A stretch of DNA of 64,000 nucleotides, taken from positions 558,001 through 622,000 of the forward strand of contig QJPP01007241.1 in NCBI GenBank assembly GCA_003996215.1, read 5' to 3'. Shown in pieces: positions 1 through 11,895 of this stretch. Numbering within the stretch: position 1 is the first letter of the stretch; each line of letters starts with the position of its first letter. The translations under genes and the position numbers were made by a program. Source of the stretch: Jaltomata sinuosa (lineage: Eukaryota > Streptophyta > Magnoliopsida > Solanales > Solanaceae). Below the pieces are notes generated by a model. That model ran no database searches. It saw only the letters and a program-made list of their open reading frames with translations, and had not been told where the DNA came from.

Positions 1-410
1 ACACGAAACACTAGTAAAGACTCATCATAGAAAAAGAAAAAAAAATTGACCCTCCAAAAGGGGGTTCTTGGTTCATCTAGCTAACCACATTGAATGCTTC
101 AAGAAAGTAAGGTGAGTTTGGTACCAATTTTAATTGCAGTCACAAGGACCATACTGTGAACAGTACACAGGACAAGTTGCATAAGATTTTTTTTACCCTT
201 CATGGTTCATAAACTGTACAAAAAATAGGACTAATTTGTTTAATGAGACTATGGGACAGTGGGGTCAAAGGGTAAAAAAAAAAAACATGCTCCTCAATTA
301 AAGGCAATCTTCAACTAGAAATTTATCCTCCATTTTAGCCTTCAATGAAGGGGGCACTACAGTATACTAACTATCATCTTCTTCAAATATAGATTCTTGA
401 AACAAATTAA

Positions 411-580
411 GCTAGCGTTTGGCCATAGATTTTGAGAGTAATTTTTTTCGGGACTTCCATTCACAAAACTTCAATTTTTTTTCAAGTAAAATGCATGTCT
501 AAACACAACTTCAAAATTCCAAAAATCACAACCTCTCAAATTTTCAAATTTCAACTTCAAAATCTATGGCCAAACGGGAG
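411..580. mobile_element. MITE with TTAA target duplication
   Basis: The ends form imperfect terminal inverted repeats sharing the core CGTTTGGCCATAGATTTTGA, and the element is flanked by TTAA at 407-410 and 581-584. It is 170 bp long and has no coding capacity. Ends of the type GTTTGGCCA are common in Solanaceae MITEs. The superfamily is not certain from this copy. Confidence 0.7.
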
Positions 581-1138
581 TTAAATATGCAAAACAAAAA
601 AAATTACTGAAAAATAGTGTCCAGAAAAACCCCACCTTCTGCAAAATCTTAAAGTCAGATAGATCCAGATAAGCTTAAGATGAAGAACAAAATGGCTCAA
701 GAAAACCTAATGCAGCTCAAGCAAAACAAAAAGGGAATAAACACACATGACACCCAAAAAAAAAGCTTAAAAAGACAAGCAAAAAGAGTTCTTGAAATTC
801 TTCAAGATTCCATTTTTACTTTTTTTTTTGACTTTTAAGCAAAACCCCTGCAAACTGTAAAGCTAACAACTTTAGTGTGAGACATCAAGCTCAAAAACAC
901 AGACCAAACACTGTTTAATCTTTCTTGTAAACAAAAAAGTTTAAAGAAAAATCATAATGCTACATTCCAAAAAGTTGTTCAAAAAAAGTTGCCATCATGA
1001 CATTTGTAGTACTCCATCATATGCAAAAATCAACAGTAGAAGCTTTTCAAAACCCACCAAAAAAAAAAGAACAAAAACAACCCCATAAAAGTGGGAAAAA
1101 AAAGAAGAGAAAATGTGTAATTGGGGTTTTGGTCTTAC

Positions 1139-1350
1139 CAAGAAGAATTTGATCTGAATTATCCACCATTCATTCATTACACAAAAATAACAAAAGAAGT
1201 ATAGAAAAAAAGAGTTAGTAGTACTACTACTAGTGATTTATGGCACAGTACTCGAGGTCACCTGCTCTTTTTGTTGAAGTACCTAATCTTTTTCTGACTT
1301 TGTTTTCTTTCCTCTCTATTGTTGGCTCTTAGCTGTGTTAATGTGGACTA
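1139..1350 (-). other. Possible untranslated first exon of a gene running leftwards out of the window
   Basis: On the minus strand a stretch with UTR-like composition ends in a strong splice donor (TTCTTG then GTAAGACC, junction at 1139/1138). A T-rich, intron-like sequence follows towards position 1. No coding exon could be recognised between 1 and 1138, so any protein would start outside the window. The call rests only on the donor and composition and may be wrong. Confidence 0.2.
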
Positions 1351-1451
1351 CAAAAGAGAGTGTGGAAGAGGATATATGTTCACAGTTTTCTTGTTGCCTT
1401 TTGAAAATAAGATACAACAATAATATATTTCACAAGTAGGGTCCGGAAGGA

Positions 1452-1580
1452 GTGATTGAATCGAGGATCTATAGAAAACAGTATATCTACCTCTTAGGTG
1501 GATGTAAAGTCTGCGTATACTTTAACTTTTTCAGACTCTATTTTATGAAGTTATTCTTAATATTATTATTGTTGTTGGGT
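1452..1580 (+). mobile_element. Degenerate LINE/SINE 3' tail
   Basis: The sequence resembles the Solanaceae retroposon tail that reads GAGCCGAGGGTCTTTCGGAAAC, then a pyrimidine-rich block, then a TTG-rich end. Here it is heavily mutated (GAGGATCTATAGAAAACAG) and ends in a TTATTATTGTTGTTG tract. No target duplication could be fixed. Confidence 0.4.
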
Positions 1581-1581
1581 T

Positions 1582-3110
1582 CAGAGAGAGTTATGCGTGT
1601 ACAGTCTTATATATCTTGCGAACATAGAGAGATTGCATATGTTAAAAATAAGATCAGAGAAAATTCAAAAGAATTTTTACACGAAAAGTCAAGCAAATTT
1701 ACTATTTTTTCTAGCTGATATATATAGATATACTCATTATATACGACTATACACATATCATATATAAATTTTACTTATACTATACATCCGTCGACTATTT
1801 CTAATTTAATCAATTGGGTAGATGGTTATTTTTTTTATTCGAAGTTCAACATTTGATATAAGAGCTCTGATTAAAGTCAAATTCATGCCACATAAAATCA
1901 TTTAAAAAAAACGTTTCTTAACGAGATTCTTTTATATATATGAGCATTTCACAATTTTAAAACCTAAATTTCATCCAAAAACAGTTCTATTTTATCTAAC
2001 AACATGTTCATACTTACTATTTATTTTTTCTAGTCGATAAACTCATAAACATAGATACACTCATTTCACCACAAGTATTGTTAAATAAAATAGAGCTGTT
2101 TTTGGTGGAAGAATACGTTATCTAACGATAAAATTTTGATTTCAAAATTGAAATGCTGTTGTGTGTGTGAATGTGGGGCCTTTTTTTTCTGCACAGATTC
2201 TCGTACTATTTTGGTGCTTATTCTTCGAACATTATTTTTATTTTCCTTTTTTGGACACTTGTGCTGTTTTGATGATGATTTTCTATCACGCTACCAGTTG
2301 CTATAATATTTTAAGGAATTTTCGTCATTTGTTAACCACTTTGATTTGCATGTTTGTTTTTGAAACTAAGATATTTGCATAATACATACAAAAAAATTTA
2401 AATTTATCAAAAAGTTTATTTAGACATTTGAATTACTATTTGCTCTAATTGAACACATAAATATATATATATATATATTAAAGTGTTTCTATTAGACAAT
2501 TTCAATTTAAATTTTGAAAATTATTTTTGTGAATGATCTCAAATGTCCACTGCATAGATAAGTTAATTATGCACATTATCCTGAATTAGAATATGTCTGA
2601 GATTTTATAGCTTATTAAGACTAATCCGTATAACGAAGAAAGATGACATATTTTAAGTGATTAATTTATCTACATCATGAGCAACTGAAAATACGCACAA
2701 AAAATTCAAAATTTGAATAAAATGTCTAACATGAATATATTATCATAAGTTTAGATGTTCAATTGGAACAAACAGTAATTTAAATGTCTAAATAAAATTT
2801 GTAAAATTTCCCAATAAATTTAAAGGATTGATTATAATCCTAAGATATTTATAAATGGGATTGCTTTTTGAAGGCTAGCAAAACTTTAGAATGACCATAT
2901 ATTATTGCATTTGTCGTACTATATGTATCCCATTCTCCTTTTTAGTGTGTTCGAAAAAATATATTATTTTTTTAGTTAAATATAATTTTACTTTAAGCTT
3001 CCAATCTCACATATCATACATTTCAAACAAAAAAAATATCTTTTTACTACGTTTAGTCGAACACAGGCACACAAAATGGGACTAATAGTATTATTTAGAA
3101 TAGGGCCGCA
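1582..3110. other. AT-rich intergenic DNA with a (TA)n run
   Basis: No gene or complete transposon is recognisable. A short TA dinucleotide run lies near 2460-2480. The open frames here are short, lysine- or phenylalanine-rich and resemble no family. Confidence 0.5.
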
Positions 3111-3113
3111 AGC

Positions 3114-3366
3114 ACGGGCGGATCTACGTGGGTTGAGGATATTCATCCGAATTCCCTTGGTAAAAAATTATATTGTATATATAAGGTAATTTTTTTACTT
3201 TCTCATGTATATATATAGATTTTGAATCTCTTGAACACAAGACTAGAGGTCGACTCATCAGTTTAGTAGGTTCAAAATTCACCTTGAGATTTCAAGTTCA
3301 AATCTTTGACACTATATTTTTATTTTTTGTACCCCCTTAAAAAAAACCAAGATCTGCCACTAACAA
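3114..3366. mobile_element. Non-autonomous element with GGCGGATCT/AGATCTGCC ends
   Basis: The left end reads GGGCGGATCTACG and the right end AAGATCTGCCAC, a short imperfect inverted pair. The body contains the phrases TTTGAATCTC and TACCCCCTTAAA seen in a common Solanaceae repeat. Related but more degraded copies lie at about 12643-12821 and 20789-21036. Confidence 0.45.
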
Positions 3367-3429
3367 CAAGTACCACCGATGAATGTAATGGAATAAATGA
3401 GAGTCATTCACATTTAAATAATTTTTGGA

Positions 3430-5310
3430 GGAGATTTCTATGGCCATATTGAGAGAATCTCTAGGGGTAATGATAATGTGTATGGAGGCTTCGGATTTGG
3501 AGATAGGAATAAGGGAGGAACATCACTATTGAATTTCGCAAAAACCTTTAACATGGTGATAGCTAACTCCAATTTCATAAAGAGGAAGGAGCATTTGGTC
3601 ACCTTTCAGAGTATGGTGGCCAAGATCCAGATTGATTACCTATTTTTCAGGAAGTATGATAGAGGTTTATGCAAGGTTATTTCGAGGGAGAATTTCATGA
3701 TCCAACATCAGCTCTTGATCATGACTTAGAGATTAAGAGAAAGAGGAGGAAGAGGGTTGTGTATGGTCAACCAAAGATCAAGTGGGGAGCACTAAGTAAG
3801 GACAGAGCCTAGGAATTGGGGGAGAAGTTGCGGACAATGGGGCTGGATGCGAGTAGTAAATGGACCACAACGGCGGATAACATAAGGGAAGCAACTATAG
3901 AGGTGCTCGGGGTTTTGACAGGTTACTCTAGCAAACACAAATGGGTTGGTGGTGGAACGGTAAGGTAGAAAGCCACGAAAATTGTGTATTTGAAGCTAGT
4001 AGAGAGAAAAGACGAGGATGAATAGGAAGCAGTATAAGAAGGTGAGGAATGAGGCAAAGTTAGCGGTTACAATAGCTAAGATTACAACGTCTGAATGTTT
4101 GTATGAAGAACTTGGTGACAAATGAGGGACAAGAAGTTGTACAGTCTAGCTAAGGTGAGGGAGAAAAAGGTACCTGACTTGGATCAAGTGAAGTGTATCA
4201 AAAATAACAAAGACAAAGTTTTGGTGGAAGATGACCATATTAGATGAAGATGACAAACGTACTTCCATAAACTCTTGATGAAGAAGGGGCATGAGCATTG
4301 TGTTGGGTGATATGGAGCACTCCAAGAGTCGTCGTGATTTTGAATTTTGTAGGCGTGTTAAGGTTGAGGAGATAGAGGGTGTTACGCGTAAGATGAGTAA
4401 GGGATGAGCAACCATGGCAGATGAAATCCCTGTCAAATTTTGAAAAATCACGGGCAAGGTAAGCCTGGAGTGGCATATTTAGTTGTTTAATGTCAATTTT
4501 AGGAAGTCGAAGAAGCCTAAAGAATAAAGATGGAGTACGATGATCTCGTTGTATAAGAGGGTGATGCCCAAATTACAATAATTATAAAGGTATCAAGCTG
4601 TTGAATCATATTACGAAAGGTTGAGATAAAGTGGTGAAAGCGAGGATAAGGATGAAGGTGTCTATTTCTGAGAACCAGATTGAAATCATGATTGGGTCAT
4701 CATTCCCACAAGTCATTCACCTTGTGAAGGGGTTGGTAGATCAGTGCAGGGAGAGGAAGAGAGAGTTACATATGGTATTTGTTGACCTGAAGCAAGCGTA
4801 TGACAAAGTCCCACTAGATGTTTTATGAAGATGTCTGGAGGTGAGAGGTGTTTTAGTAGCATGTATTAGAATGACTAAAGATATATATGGTAGAGCTAAG
4901 ATTTGAGAAAGGATAGAGAGAGGTAACTCGGAATAATTTTAAGTCGTGATGGGTTTGTAACAAAGATACTCTCTTAGCTCATTTCTTTTTGCTTTTGTGA
5001 TGAACGCGCAGACGGGTCACATTTAAGGGGAGGTGGCATGATGCATGTTATTTGCACATGATATAATGTTGATTGATGACATGCAAAGCGGAGTTAACAC
5101 GAAACTGGAGGTTTGGAGATAGATCTTGAAATCTAAAGGTTTCAAGTTGAGCAGAACTAAAATAGTATATCTGGAGAGCAAGCTCAATGAAATGACTCGT
5201 AAGGCTTGATATGCAAGTCATCCCAAAAAAAAAAAAATTAAGTACATGGGTCAGTAATTCAAGAAAATGAAAAAATGAACAATAATGCCCCACATCGTAT
5301 TGGAGAGGAA
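3430..5310 (+). pseudogene. LINE (non-LTR retrotransposon) endonuclease-reverse transcriptase relic
   Basis: Conceptual translation in shifting frames gives, in order, the C-terminal part of an endonuclease/exonuclease/phosphatase domain (GGFGFGDRNKGGTSLL, HLVTFQS, IDYLFFRK; 3478-3720), a linker (QYKKVRNEAKLAV near 4030), and the start of reverse transcriptase (VIHLVKGLVDQCRERKRELH, then DLKQAYDKVP; 4631-4828). A trace of the later RT block (MLFAHD near 5043, then HRIG near 5285) follows. Stops and frameshifts break every domain, and the 5' end and the ORF C-terminus are missing. The RT motifs match a LINE family widespread in Solanaceae. The piece at 25440-25935 looks like the missing 3' end of the same family, although it is a separate insertion. 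The copy is dead. Confidence 0.8.
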
Positions 5311-5319
5311 TGCCTCCAA

Positions 5320-5925
5320 GTTTTCCATATTTATTCTATCTTTAGTTTAAAGCATTTACTTACTACATCATTCTCGGATATAAAGCTAGGAACACTCAAA
5401 CAACTCCGATCCAGTGCAATCACTCATCATTGGAGCTCTAACACTTCATATAACTTTTATCTACTCTATTATCTTTATTTCATTTTTTACTTACTTATGA
5501 ACATGTTTAACTGTTAATAATTGAATCTAATGAGTTAAACCAAGAACGTGTGTCCTTTTACCTTATATGAATTCAATTGTATCATTTTTTTAATAAACAA
5601 ACTCATCAATTTGAGTGATAAATGTTTATTGTTATTACTTGTGGTATCATATTTTTATTATTCTTATACATCTATTAGTTATGCATTATTAATACTTCTC
5701 TTATTTATTCATTTTTTACTTTTATAAAATAATACATAAATTTACTCATAATTAATAACTATTTTATTTATATGGGATTGTAAAATAATAATGCAAGCAT
5801 CATATTTAATATGTTAAATTTCATACAAAGCAACCAAAAATTATCAAATATAACATTAGTTACGTTAATTTTAATATGTAAATAACCTCCTTCCTAATCA
5901 ACAATCAGAGGACCCCATTATATAG
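5320..5925. other. AT-rich intergenic DNA
   Basis: Nothing beyond AT-rich sequence is seen between the LINE relic and the next MITE. Confidence 0.5.
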
Positions 5926-6262
5926 CGGCCGTTTGATTGGATGTATTAGAGAATCTAATGCATATACTAGTTATGGTATTATTTAATTCTTTATTTGGTA
6001 AAACTTTTAGTCTATATATAACTAATACACTTTATTTAGTATTATAGGGTGTATAACTAATACATAGAAAATCACAGTACTAGCAATACATGAGTTACTA
6101 ATATATGAATAAACATGTGTCAGAGTTGTTCTTAATACATCAAATCAAATAATGGATATGAATAGTCTCAGCATAACTAATCTTAGTATAATTAATTTCA
6201 ACATTATTAATACACTTTATTCAGTACTATTGTTATATTTATATACTCTACCAAACGACCCC
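5926..6262. mobile_element. MITE with GGCCGTTTG/CAAACGACC ends
   Basis: The left end (GGCCGTTTGATTGGATGTAT) and the complement of the right end (GGTCGTTTGGTAGAGTATAT) are imperfect inverted repeats. The body is built of repeated ACTAATACACTTTATT-like phrases and is non-coding. A similar element lies at 19662-19995 in the tetraspanin intron. Confidence 0.55.
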
Positions 6263-6889
6263 TTACGGCATAAAAGTTAAAACTCAAGATTAATTATTAT
6301 TCATGCCCACATACTGCGGCTAAACATGGAAATTTAGAGAGGTTGAGATTCTACTAATCACATTATGTGATAATTTAGTTGACTAATCATCCCATAAGGT
6401 CTTCGTTTGTCTAATTTAATAATTAAAAATACAAATTAGTTAAAGAAGAAATAATTGTCTTGGATTCTTGGCTACTGGTTAGGCAGTCCACATACAATTA
6501 ATATTACAGTAATATACTCTATTCTATATTGATCAATATATAATTCAAAGGGGTTGAAATTAAAGTTAAGGGATCTAGGAACAATTGTATTTAAATTTAG
6601 TAGGTATCAAATAGACAATCCAAAATAAAGAAACTAAATAAATATGTTACATTAAAAGAAAATATAAGATATATTATTATTATTGTTTTTTTTTTGGTGA
6701 ATGTGTTGTTGTTGTTGTTATGTACTTTCTTAGTTCAATTTTATATTACATTCTTCATTTTTAGTTTGTCCAAAAAAAAAGGATACTAATTTATATTGAA
6801 AAACTATTTAAATTTTAGAGTTTTCATTTTAAACATACTAACATGACTTGTTGGAATTTCCACGTGGTATAAAAGCTGATAATAAGCAT
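6263..6889. other. AT-rich intergenic DNA
   Basis: No gene is seen. The stretch holds short ATT and GTT trinucleotide runs near 6672-6720, possibly the decayed end of a retroposon. Confidence 0.45.
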
Positions 6890-7040
6890 TTACGGGTGTG
6901 ATTTAGTAATCAATAAAATGATTAAAAATGATCATAAGCTTTCAAGTTCAAATCAAAAAATAAAAAATACTAGGTGATATATCTTGTCATATGTCTAATC
7001 CTTAATGGAAGAGTTACCCGTACTAATAACATGGCTAGCT
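6890..7040 (+). mobile_element. Degenerate tRNA-derived SINE
   Basis: The order of motifs fits a Solanaceae SINE: an A-box-like region (TTAGTAATCAATAAAATGAT), a B-box-like TTTCAAGTTCAAATC, then AATACTAGGTGATATATCTT and AATGGAAGAGTTACC. Better preserved relatives are at 18715 and 21939. The copy is decayed and its target duplication is not resolved. Confidence 0.5.
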
Positions 7041-8200
7041 CCATTTTGACCATTTTACGCCGTACATATTTGAGTCAAGGAGAGCAGTAAATTATGTCTA
7101 ATGACCTTGGAAATGAGTGATTTTAAACTTGTAACCTCGCTTGCTTGATGAAAAAAATTTTCAAGGTCAAAGCGCAAAACTTGTTAGATTTGAATCTTAC
7201 CCATGAAGCAAATAAGATCAAAAGTTCAAGAACATCGACCTCCGAGATCATTCTTGTAAATCACCCCAAGTAGAGTACTATTGACAAATGGACACACTTT
7301 TCCTTCTTATAAATTGGGCTATTCAGACACACTGGCCCAAAAACTTTCAGCATCTTCAAACACATTAAGATAAGTGATCCAATTCAATCAATTAATAGTC
7401 TTAAGCATTGGGATATAAGCGAAGTCATGATTTGAATCTTATGAACTCGATTTTAAATTTATGATTTTGGAATTCAACTACAATTCATGTGATTTATTGG
7501 ATTCTAATTTTATTTAATACACATATGTAAAACATGAGCGAAAGCTATTGAATTCGGAAATCAAATAAGTCATGGATGAATCTCAAAGAAAACACAAGGA
7601 TAAATGGCACTCCTATATGAAATTTGAATTGGATATAATTTGTCTCTAAAAATGAACTTATGTTTTCTTTATTATTTGATTTTAAGTTCTATATACTATC
7701 ATATATAAAATATCTACAAAATCATGTCACTTAAAAATAATTCAATTGAGTAATATTAATTGATAATTCAAAATAGATGATTAGTGATATAAGAAATTCA
7801 TTGAACTGTCGAAGAGGTTGTTTAGTTGTTGAACAAGTTATATTAAAATTATAATGATGAGATTGTAATACAATAATAATAATAATAATAATAATTATAA
7901 TAATAACAAATTCAGTGTAAGTTTACAAGTGGGTTTGTAGAGAATGTTGTGTATCTAGGATCTTACTCCTATCTTTGTAGGTCAGAGAGGCAGTTCTGAT
8001 AAACAGTCAACTTAAGTAAAATATATCAAAGTAGATTTAAAGAAAATATAATATAGTGAAGAAGCCATTTAAAAAATAATGGAGAAAAAAACAATATCAA
8101 CATCAAATAATACGACAATGGAAGCAAAAGAAAATAATATATCCTAATAAAATTAAGGAATAAGATTGTTGTTGGACTAATAATAAAATATATTCATATA
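7041..8200. other. Intergenic DNA with an (AAT)n microsatellite
   Basis: No gene is recognised. About eight AAT repeats lie at 7872-7897, followed by an interrupted continuation to about 7910. Confidence 0.5.
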
Positions 8201-8208
8201 GTATAAAA

Positions 8209-8616
8209 CAGTGTTTTTAAAGGCTCGCCCTGAGGTGAGACGTACCAAAAACGCTTCGAGGCGTAAATTAAAGACGTATAGTCATAGGAAGTATGCCTTA
8301 TAATTTGGGGGTAAAGTCTGGGCGCGAAAGTGTAAGTCCCGTGCGTTAATTTTGATTTTTATTATTTTAAAAGTATATTTGCTATAATTTTTTTTTTTTA
8401 TTATTGGTGTAATAATATTTATGCTTTATACTATCATGTTTTCATGTTGAAAAATTTACTTTTACATATTTTCTTAGTAATAAAATTATAAAATTGAAGT
8501 ACATAAGATATACGTTCTGTAGATCCATGAAACTTACGCTTCATGCCTTGGGGCTTATACCTCACCCCGTGCTATATAAAATACCTTGCCTCGCACCCCG
8601 ACCTTTCAAAACACTG
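8209..8616. mobile_element. Non-autonomous hAT-like element with 8-bp target duplication
   Basis: The element starts CAGTGTTTTTAAAGG and ends CCTTTCAAAACACTG, an inverted pair. It is flanked by the direct repeat GTATAAAA at 8201-8208 and 8617-8624. An 8-bp duplication with CAGTG ends is typical of the hAT superfamily. Subterminal blocks are richer in G and C (GAGGCG, CGCACCCCG) than the AT-rich middle. There is no transposase. A related left end occurs at about 33905. Confidence 0.8.
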
Positions 8617-8624
8617 GTATAAAA

Positions 8625-9238
8625 CATGTGTTTGATTCTACATTAGTTAAATTGAAATAAACTTCTACTTTCAATTTTAACTTTGAATTTATAAAAAGAC
8701 GGAGAAGCGTCTTTAGAAGGGCATTATTGTCATTTAAATATTTTATATTTTATATTTTATATTGGGTTAGTAATTCTGAAATGTTATATGACAATTGTAA
8801 TATGACTAAATCCCAAAATGGAAAACTTAATAAAGTTTTTGATAAAATAATTTTGTATATTATTTTGTCATTACTATCTCTTATCCACAAGGTCCTTACA
8901 CAACAACGGCGGATCAAAATTTTAAAACTTATGAGTTTCTACAATAAATTCAAATTATAAACATAATATAATTTCTACAAAAAATTCAAATTATAAACAT
9001 AATATAATAACTGAGTTCATAATTAATTATTTATAAATTTTTTATGAATCCTTTTGTATAAGTATGGGGTATCAAGGTCTAGATCTGCCCTTGTCGCAAA
9101 ACATATACCGTAACTTATATCCTTATTATTTAGAGATAATGGATCAAAATCCTCCTAAATTTTCACATAGTATTGTTAGTTTCATATTTAAATTATGCCT
9201 AGTCCATGTTACTCGCTTGAACTATAATTTGAAGTGTT
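8625..9238. other. AT-rich intergenic DNA
   Basis: Nothing recognisable as a gene. A short direct repeat (TTTCTACAATAAATTCAAATT near 8936 and TTTCTACAAAAAATTCAAATT near 8971) lies within it. Confidence 0.45.
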
Positions 9239-9614
9239 ATAGCTTGTTTGTCCAAACTTCTAAAATCAACTTATTTTGAAAAATGTTTTTTTCATAAGCG
9301 CTTTTCAAAAAAGTACTTTTGATGAGAAACAGTTTGTGTTTGGATAATATTTTAAAAAGCACTTTTGAGCATAATTAGTGTTTGATCAAGCTTTTTAAAA
9401 GTGCTTTTAAGTGTATTTTTCTCAAAAATGTTTTTCAAAAAAATGCTTTTAGGAAGAAACTACTTTTTTTAGCTTCTGAAAAATAGCTTCTGCTACTCCC
9501 CAGAAGCACTTATTTTCTCCCAAAAGTTTGGCTAATTCATTTTTTTTTAAATAAGCACTTTTGAAAAGAAAAAAAACACTTTTGAGGGAAAATAAGCTTG
9601 GCCAAATAGGTTAT
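9239..9614 (+). mobile_element. MITE, left arm of an inverted pair
   Basis: A non-coding element of about 375 bp with ends AGCTTGTTTGTCCAAAC and GCTTGGCCAAATAGG. Its body is made of repeated AAGTGCTTTT / AAAAGCACTTTT phrases. The copy at 9831-10200 is the same element in the opposite orientation: landmarks such as GTGTTTGATCAA, TAAGTGTATTTTT and CCAGAAGCACTTATTTT recur on the other strand in mirrored order. Confidence 0.7.
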
Positions 9615-9830
9615 TAGATTCTCTTAAACTATCACATTTTTATTAGTTTTATATTTAAATTATGTTTAATTTATATTACCCCTAAAACTATAACTTTCAT
9701 GAGCCTAAGTAATCGTTGTAAAAGCCACACATGACTTTTTTCTTTTGCTTCTCATGCACCTCTAAAAAGGTGATTTATCAAGTTAGAGTTTTTAGCATCC
9801 GAAAGTTATATTTCAGAAAGTAATATAAAT

Positions 9831-10200
9831 TAATAGCTTGTTTGGTCAAGTTTATTTTTTGTTAAAAGTGTTTATTTTTTCTCAAAAAATCAAAGTGTTT
9901 GGCCCAGCTTTTGGGAAAAAATAAGTGCTTCTGGTGAGTAGCATAACTTGTTTTTCTTAAGCTAAAAAAAAGTAGCTTCTCCTCAAAAATGTTTTTTTAA
10001 AAAGCACTTTTGATAAAAATACACTTAAAAGCACTTTTAAAAAGTTTGATCAAACACTAATTGCTGCTCAAAAGTATTTTTTTGAATATATTGGCCAAAC
10101 ACAAATTATTTTTCATCAAAAGTGCTTTTTTGAAAAGTACTTTTGAAATAAGCATTTTTCAAAATAAGTTGATTTTAAAAACTTGGCCAAATACAAATTA
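9831..10200 (-). mobile_element. MITE, right arm of an inverted pair
   Basis: This is the inverted partner of the element at 9239-9614, separated from it by about 216 bp. The ends are TAGCTTGTTTGGTCAAG and ACTTGGCCAAATACAAATTA, and a possible AAATTA target duplication flanks it (AAATTA at 9828-9833 and 10195-10200). It is non-coding. Transcripts crossing both copies would fold into a long hairpin. Confidence 0.7.
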
Positions 10201-11645
10201 AAAGGTTTTCATAAATTAAATATAATTTAAGTATGAAACTCGTACGAACGTAATAATTTAGGAAAATATGAAACCAATAAAAATGGATATTAATAAAATT
10301 TATTACTAGATGATAAAAAGGGCGGTGGTCCACTATATATCCAACTGCCGACCATTAACAGAATCTTTTCTACGTTTTCTTTCTATTTTCCCCTTCCTTC
10401 TTTGTTTTTATTACATGATCAATTTGTTGTTTTCTCATATTTTATTATTTTGGTACTTATTATGAAATTTCGAATATTTGAACTATATATATATATATAT
10501 ATATAATGTGAACGTGATACTAGCTAGGATAAGATTTATGTACAATTTACTTTTTTTAAATTTCACTCTGTATATTATTATTGTCTCTAATAGAATTTGG
10601 ACTTTCAGATAAACGTAATCTAACGACTTCTAGTTTAATGTATGTCTTTAATTTTTTTAAAGATATTCTTTTATTTATTTATTTATTATAATGACGTTTG
10701 AAGCGGTTTGAACATACTTCAATTATTTCATATGATACTTCACTTGCCTTACCTTTTACCAACACAAGCATCATGTAATTTTATCGATCAATTTCTCAAT
10801 TATTTCATTGAATTTCTGCTATTAGCATTTTTCTAAGCTATTTGTTTTTATAACAATGACATTCGAAGCAATTTGCATATACAATCAACTATTTCATGGG
10901 ATATTTTATCTGCCTAACCTCTTTTCACGTATGAACTTCAGGTAATCTTGTTTCCCAATATTTCGATTGCTTTATTGAATACATGTTATTTCTTATCGAT
11001 ATACAACTTTATATAATTACAAGATAATTTTTTTTTTGGTTTCCCATGTTACATTCACATTAGACCTTACTTGTAATAATTATTTAAATTGTTCACACAC
11101 ACATGAAATGATGCACGTTCTTTGGTGCATGTGTTGTTTAGCAACTGCACAAGAACTTAATTTTATTAATTAATAGAATCTACAAATTGACCTTGTCATC
11201 TTTATACTCAAAGAACCTTTTGTGTTATAAAACCATGCAGAAGGAGGGTAAAAAATGCCTCCAATAATTTGCAATATTCATAATATTAATTTGTCCTCCA
11301 TTAATAATTCGATCATCATATCTTTTTGTCGTTACTTAATTGAGTTAAAAATGTTCTTATTTCATATGAAATTTAATTGAGCATAGTTAGAAAATTAATA
11401 ATGACATATTTTGACCTTCATGCGTACATTAAGAGTAAATTTGGTTCAATTTAATTTCTAATTATAATTATATAATAATTTGTAAAATTCCATTTATGAA
11501 GCAATTTGATTAAATTGCGATAATTTTCTCATCAATCTCAGACAACATATAAAGCATATACTCATTTAAAGCAATGTAACACGTCATTTTTTACAATTTA
11601 AATTAGACGTTCTACACAAATATTTAACAATCATAATATCATAAA
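10201..11645. other. AT-rich intergenic DNA with an (AT)n run
   Basis: No gene is recognised. A dinucleotide AT run lies at about 10483-10505. Confidence 0.5.
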
Positions 11646-11895
11646 AGCGAGCGAAATGGGAGCAGTATAAATTGTGAAAATGAGATTGTGGGAGAGCAAT
11701 ACAAGCATCGTGCTGCTACGCAAAACAGCCTGAATGTTGCATCCTAGATGGCGAAAGTTCAGTAACCGAAAGCATCACTAGCTTACGCTCTGATCCGAGT
11801 AGCATGGGGCACGTGAAATCCCATGTGAATCAGCTAAATACTCCTGGGTGACCGATAGCAAAGTAATACTGTGAGAAAAGGGTGAAAAAAACCCG
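11646..11895 (+). pseudogene. rrn23: Nuclear insert of plastid DNA: fragment of chloroplast 23S rRNA
   Basis: About 250 bp reads as the plastid large-subunit rRNA. Diagnostic phrases are GCGAGCGAAATGGGAGCAG, AGATGGCGAAAGTTCAGTA, CGAAAGCATCACTAGCTTA, CGAGTAGCATGGGGCACGTG and CTAAATACTCCTGGGTGACC. Compared with the plastid gene as I remember it, most changes are C to T or G to A, and about 19 bases are missing between GTGAATCAG and CTAAATACTCC. The flanks are ordinary AT-rich nuclear DNA, so this is a NUPT and not a working rRNA gene. A mitochondrial intermediate source cannot be excluded. Confidence 0.88.

Noticed and set aside
5275..5320. CCCCACATCG resembling an snRNA upstream element
   Set aside because: It is part of the decayed LINE reverse transcriptase (reads as ..THRIG) and has no TATA box at the right distance.
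7872..7910. Candidate CRISPR-like or regulatory array
   Set aside because: It is a simple (AAT)n microsatellite; the genome is a plant and no spaced direct repeats of the CRISPR kind occur.
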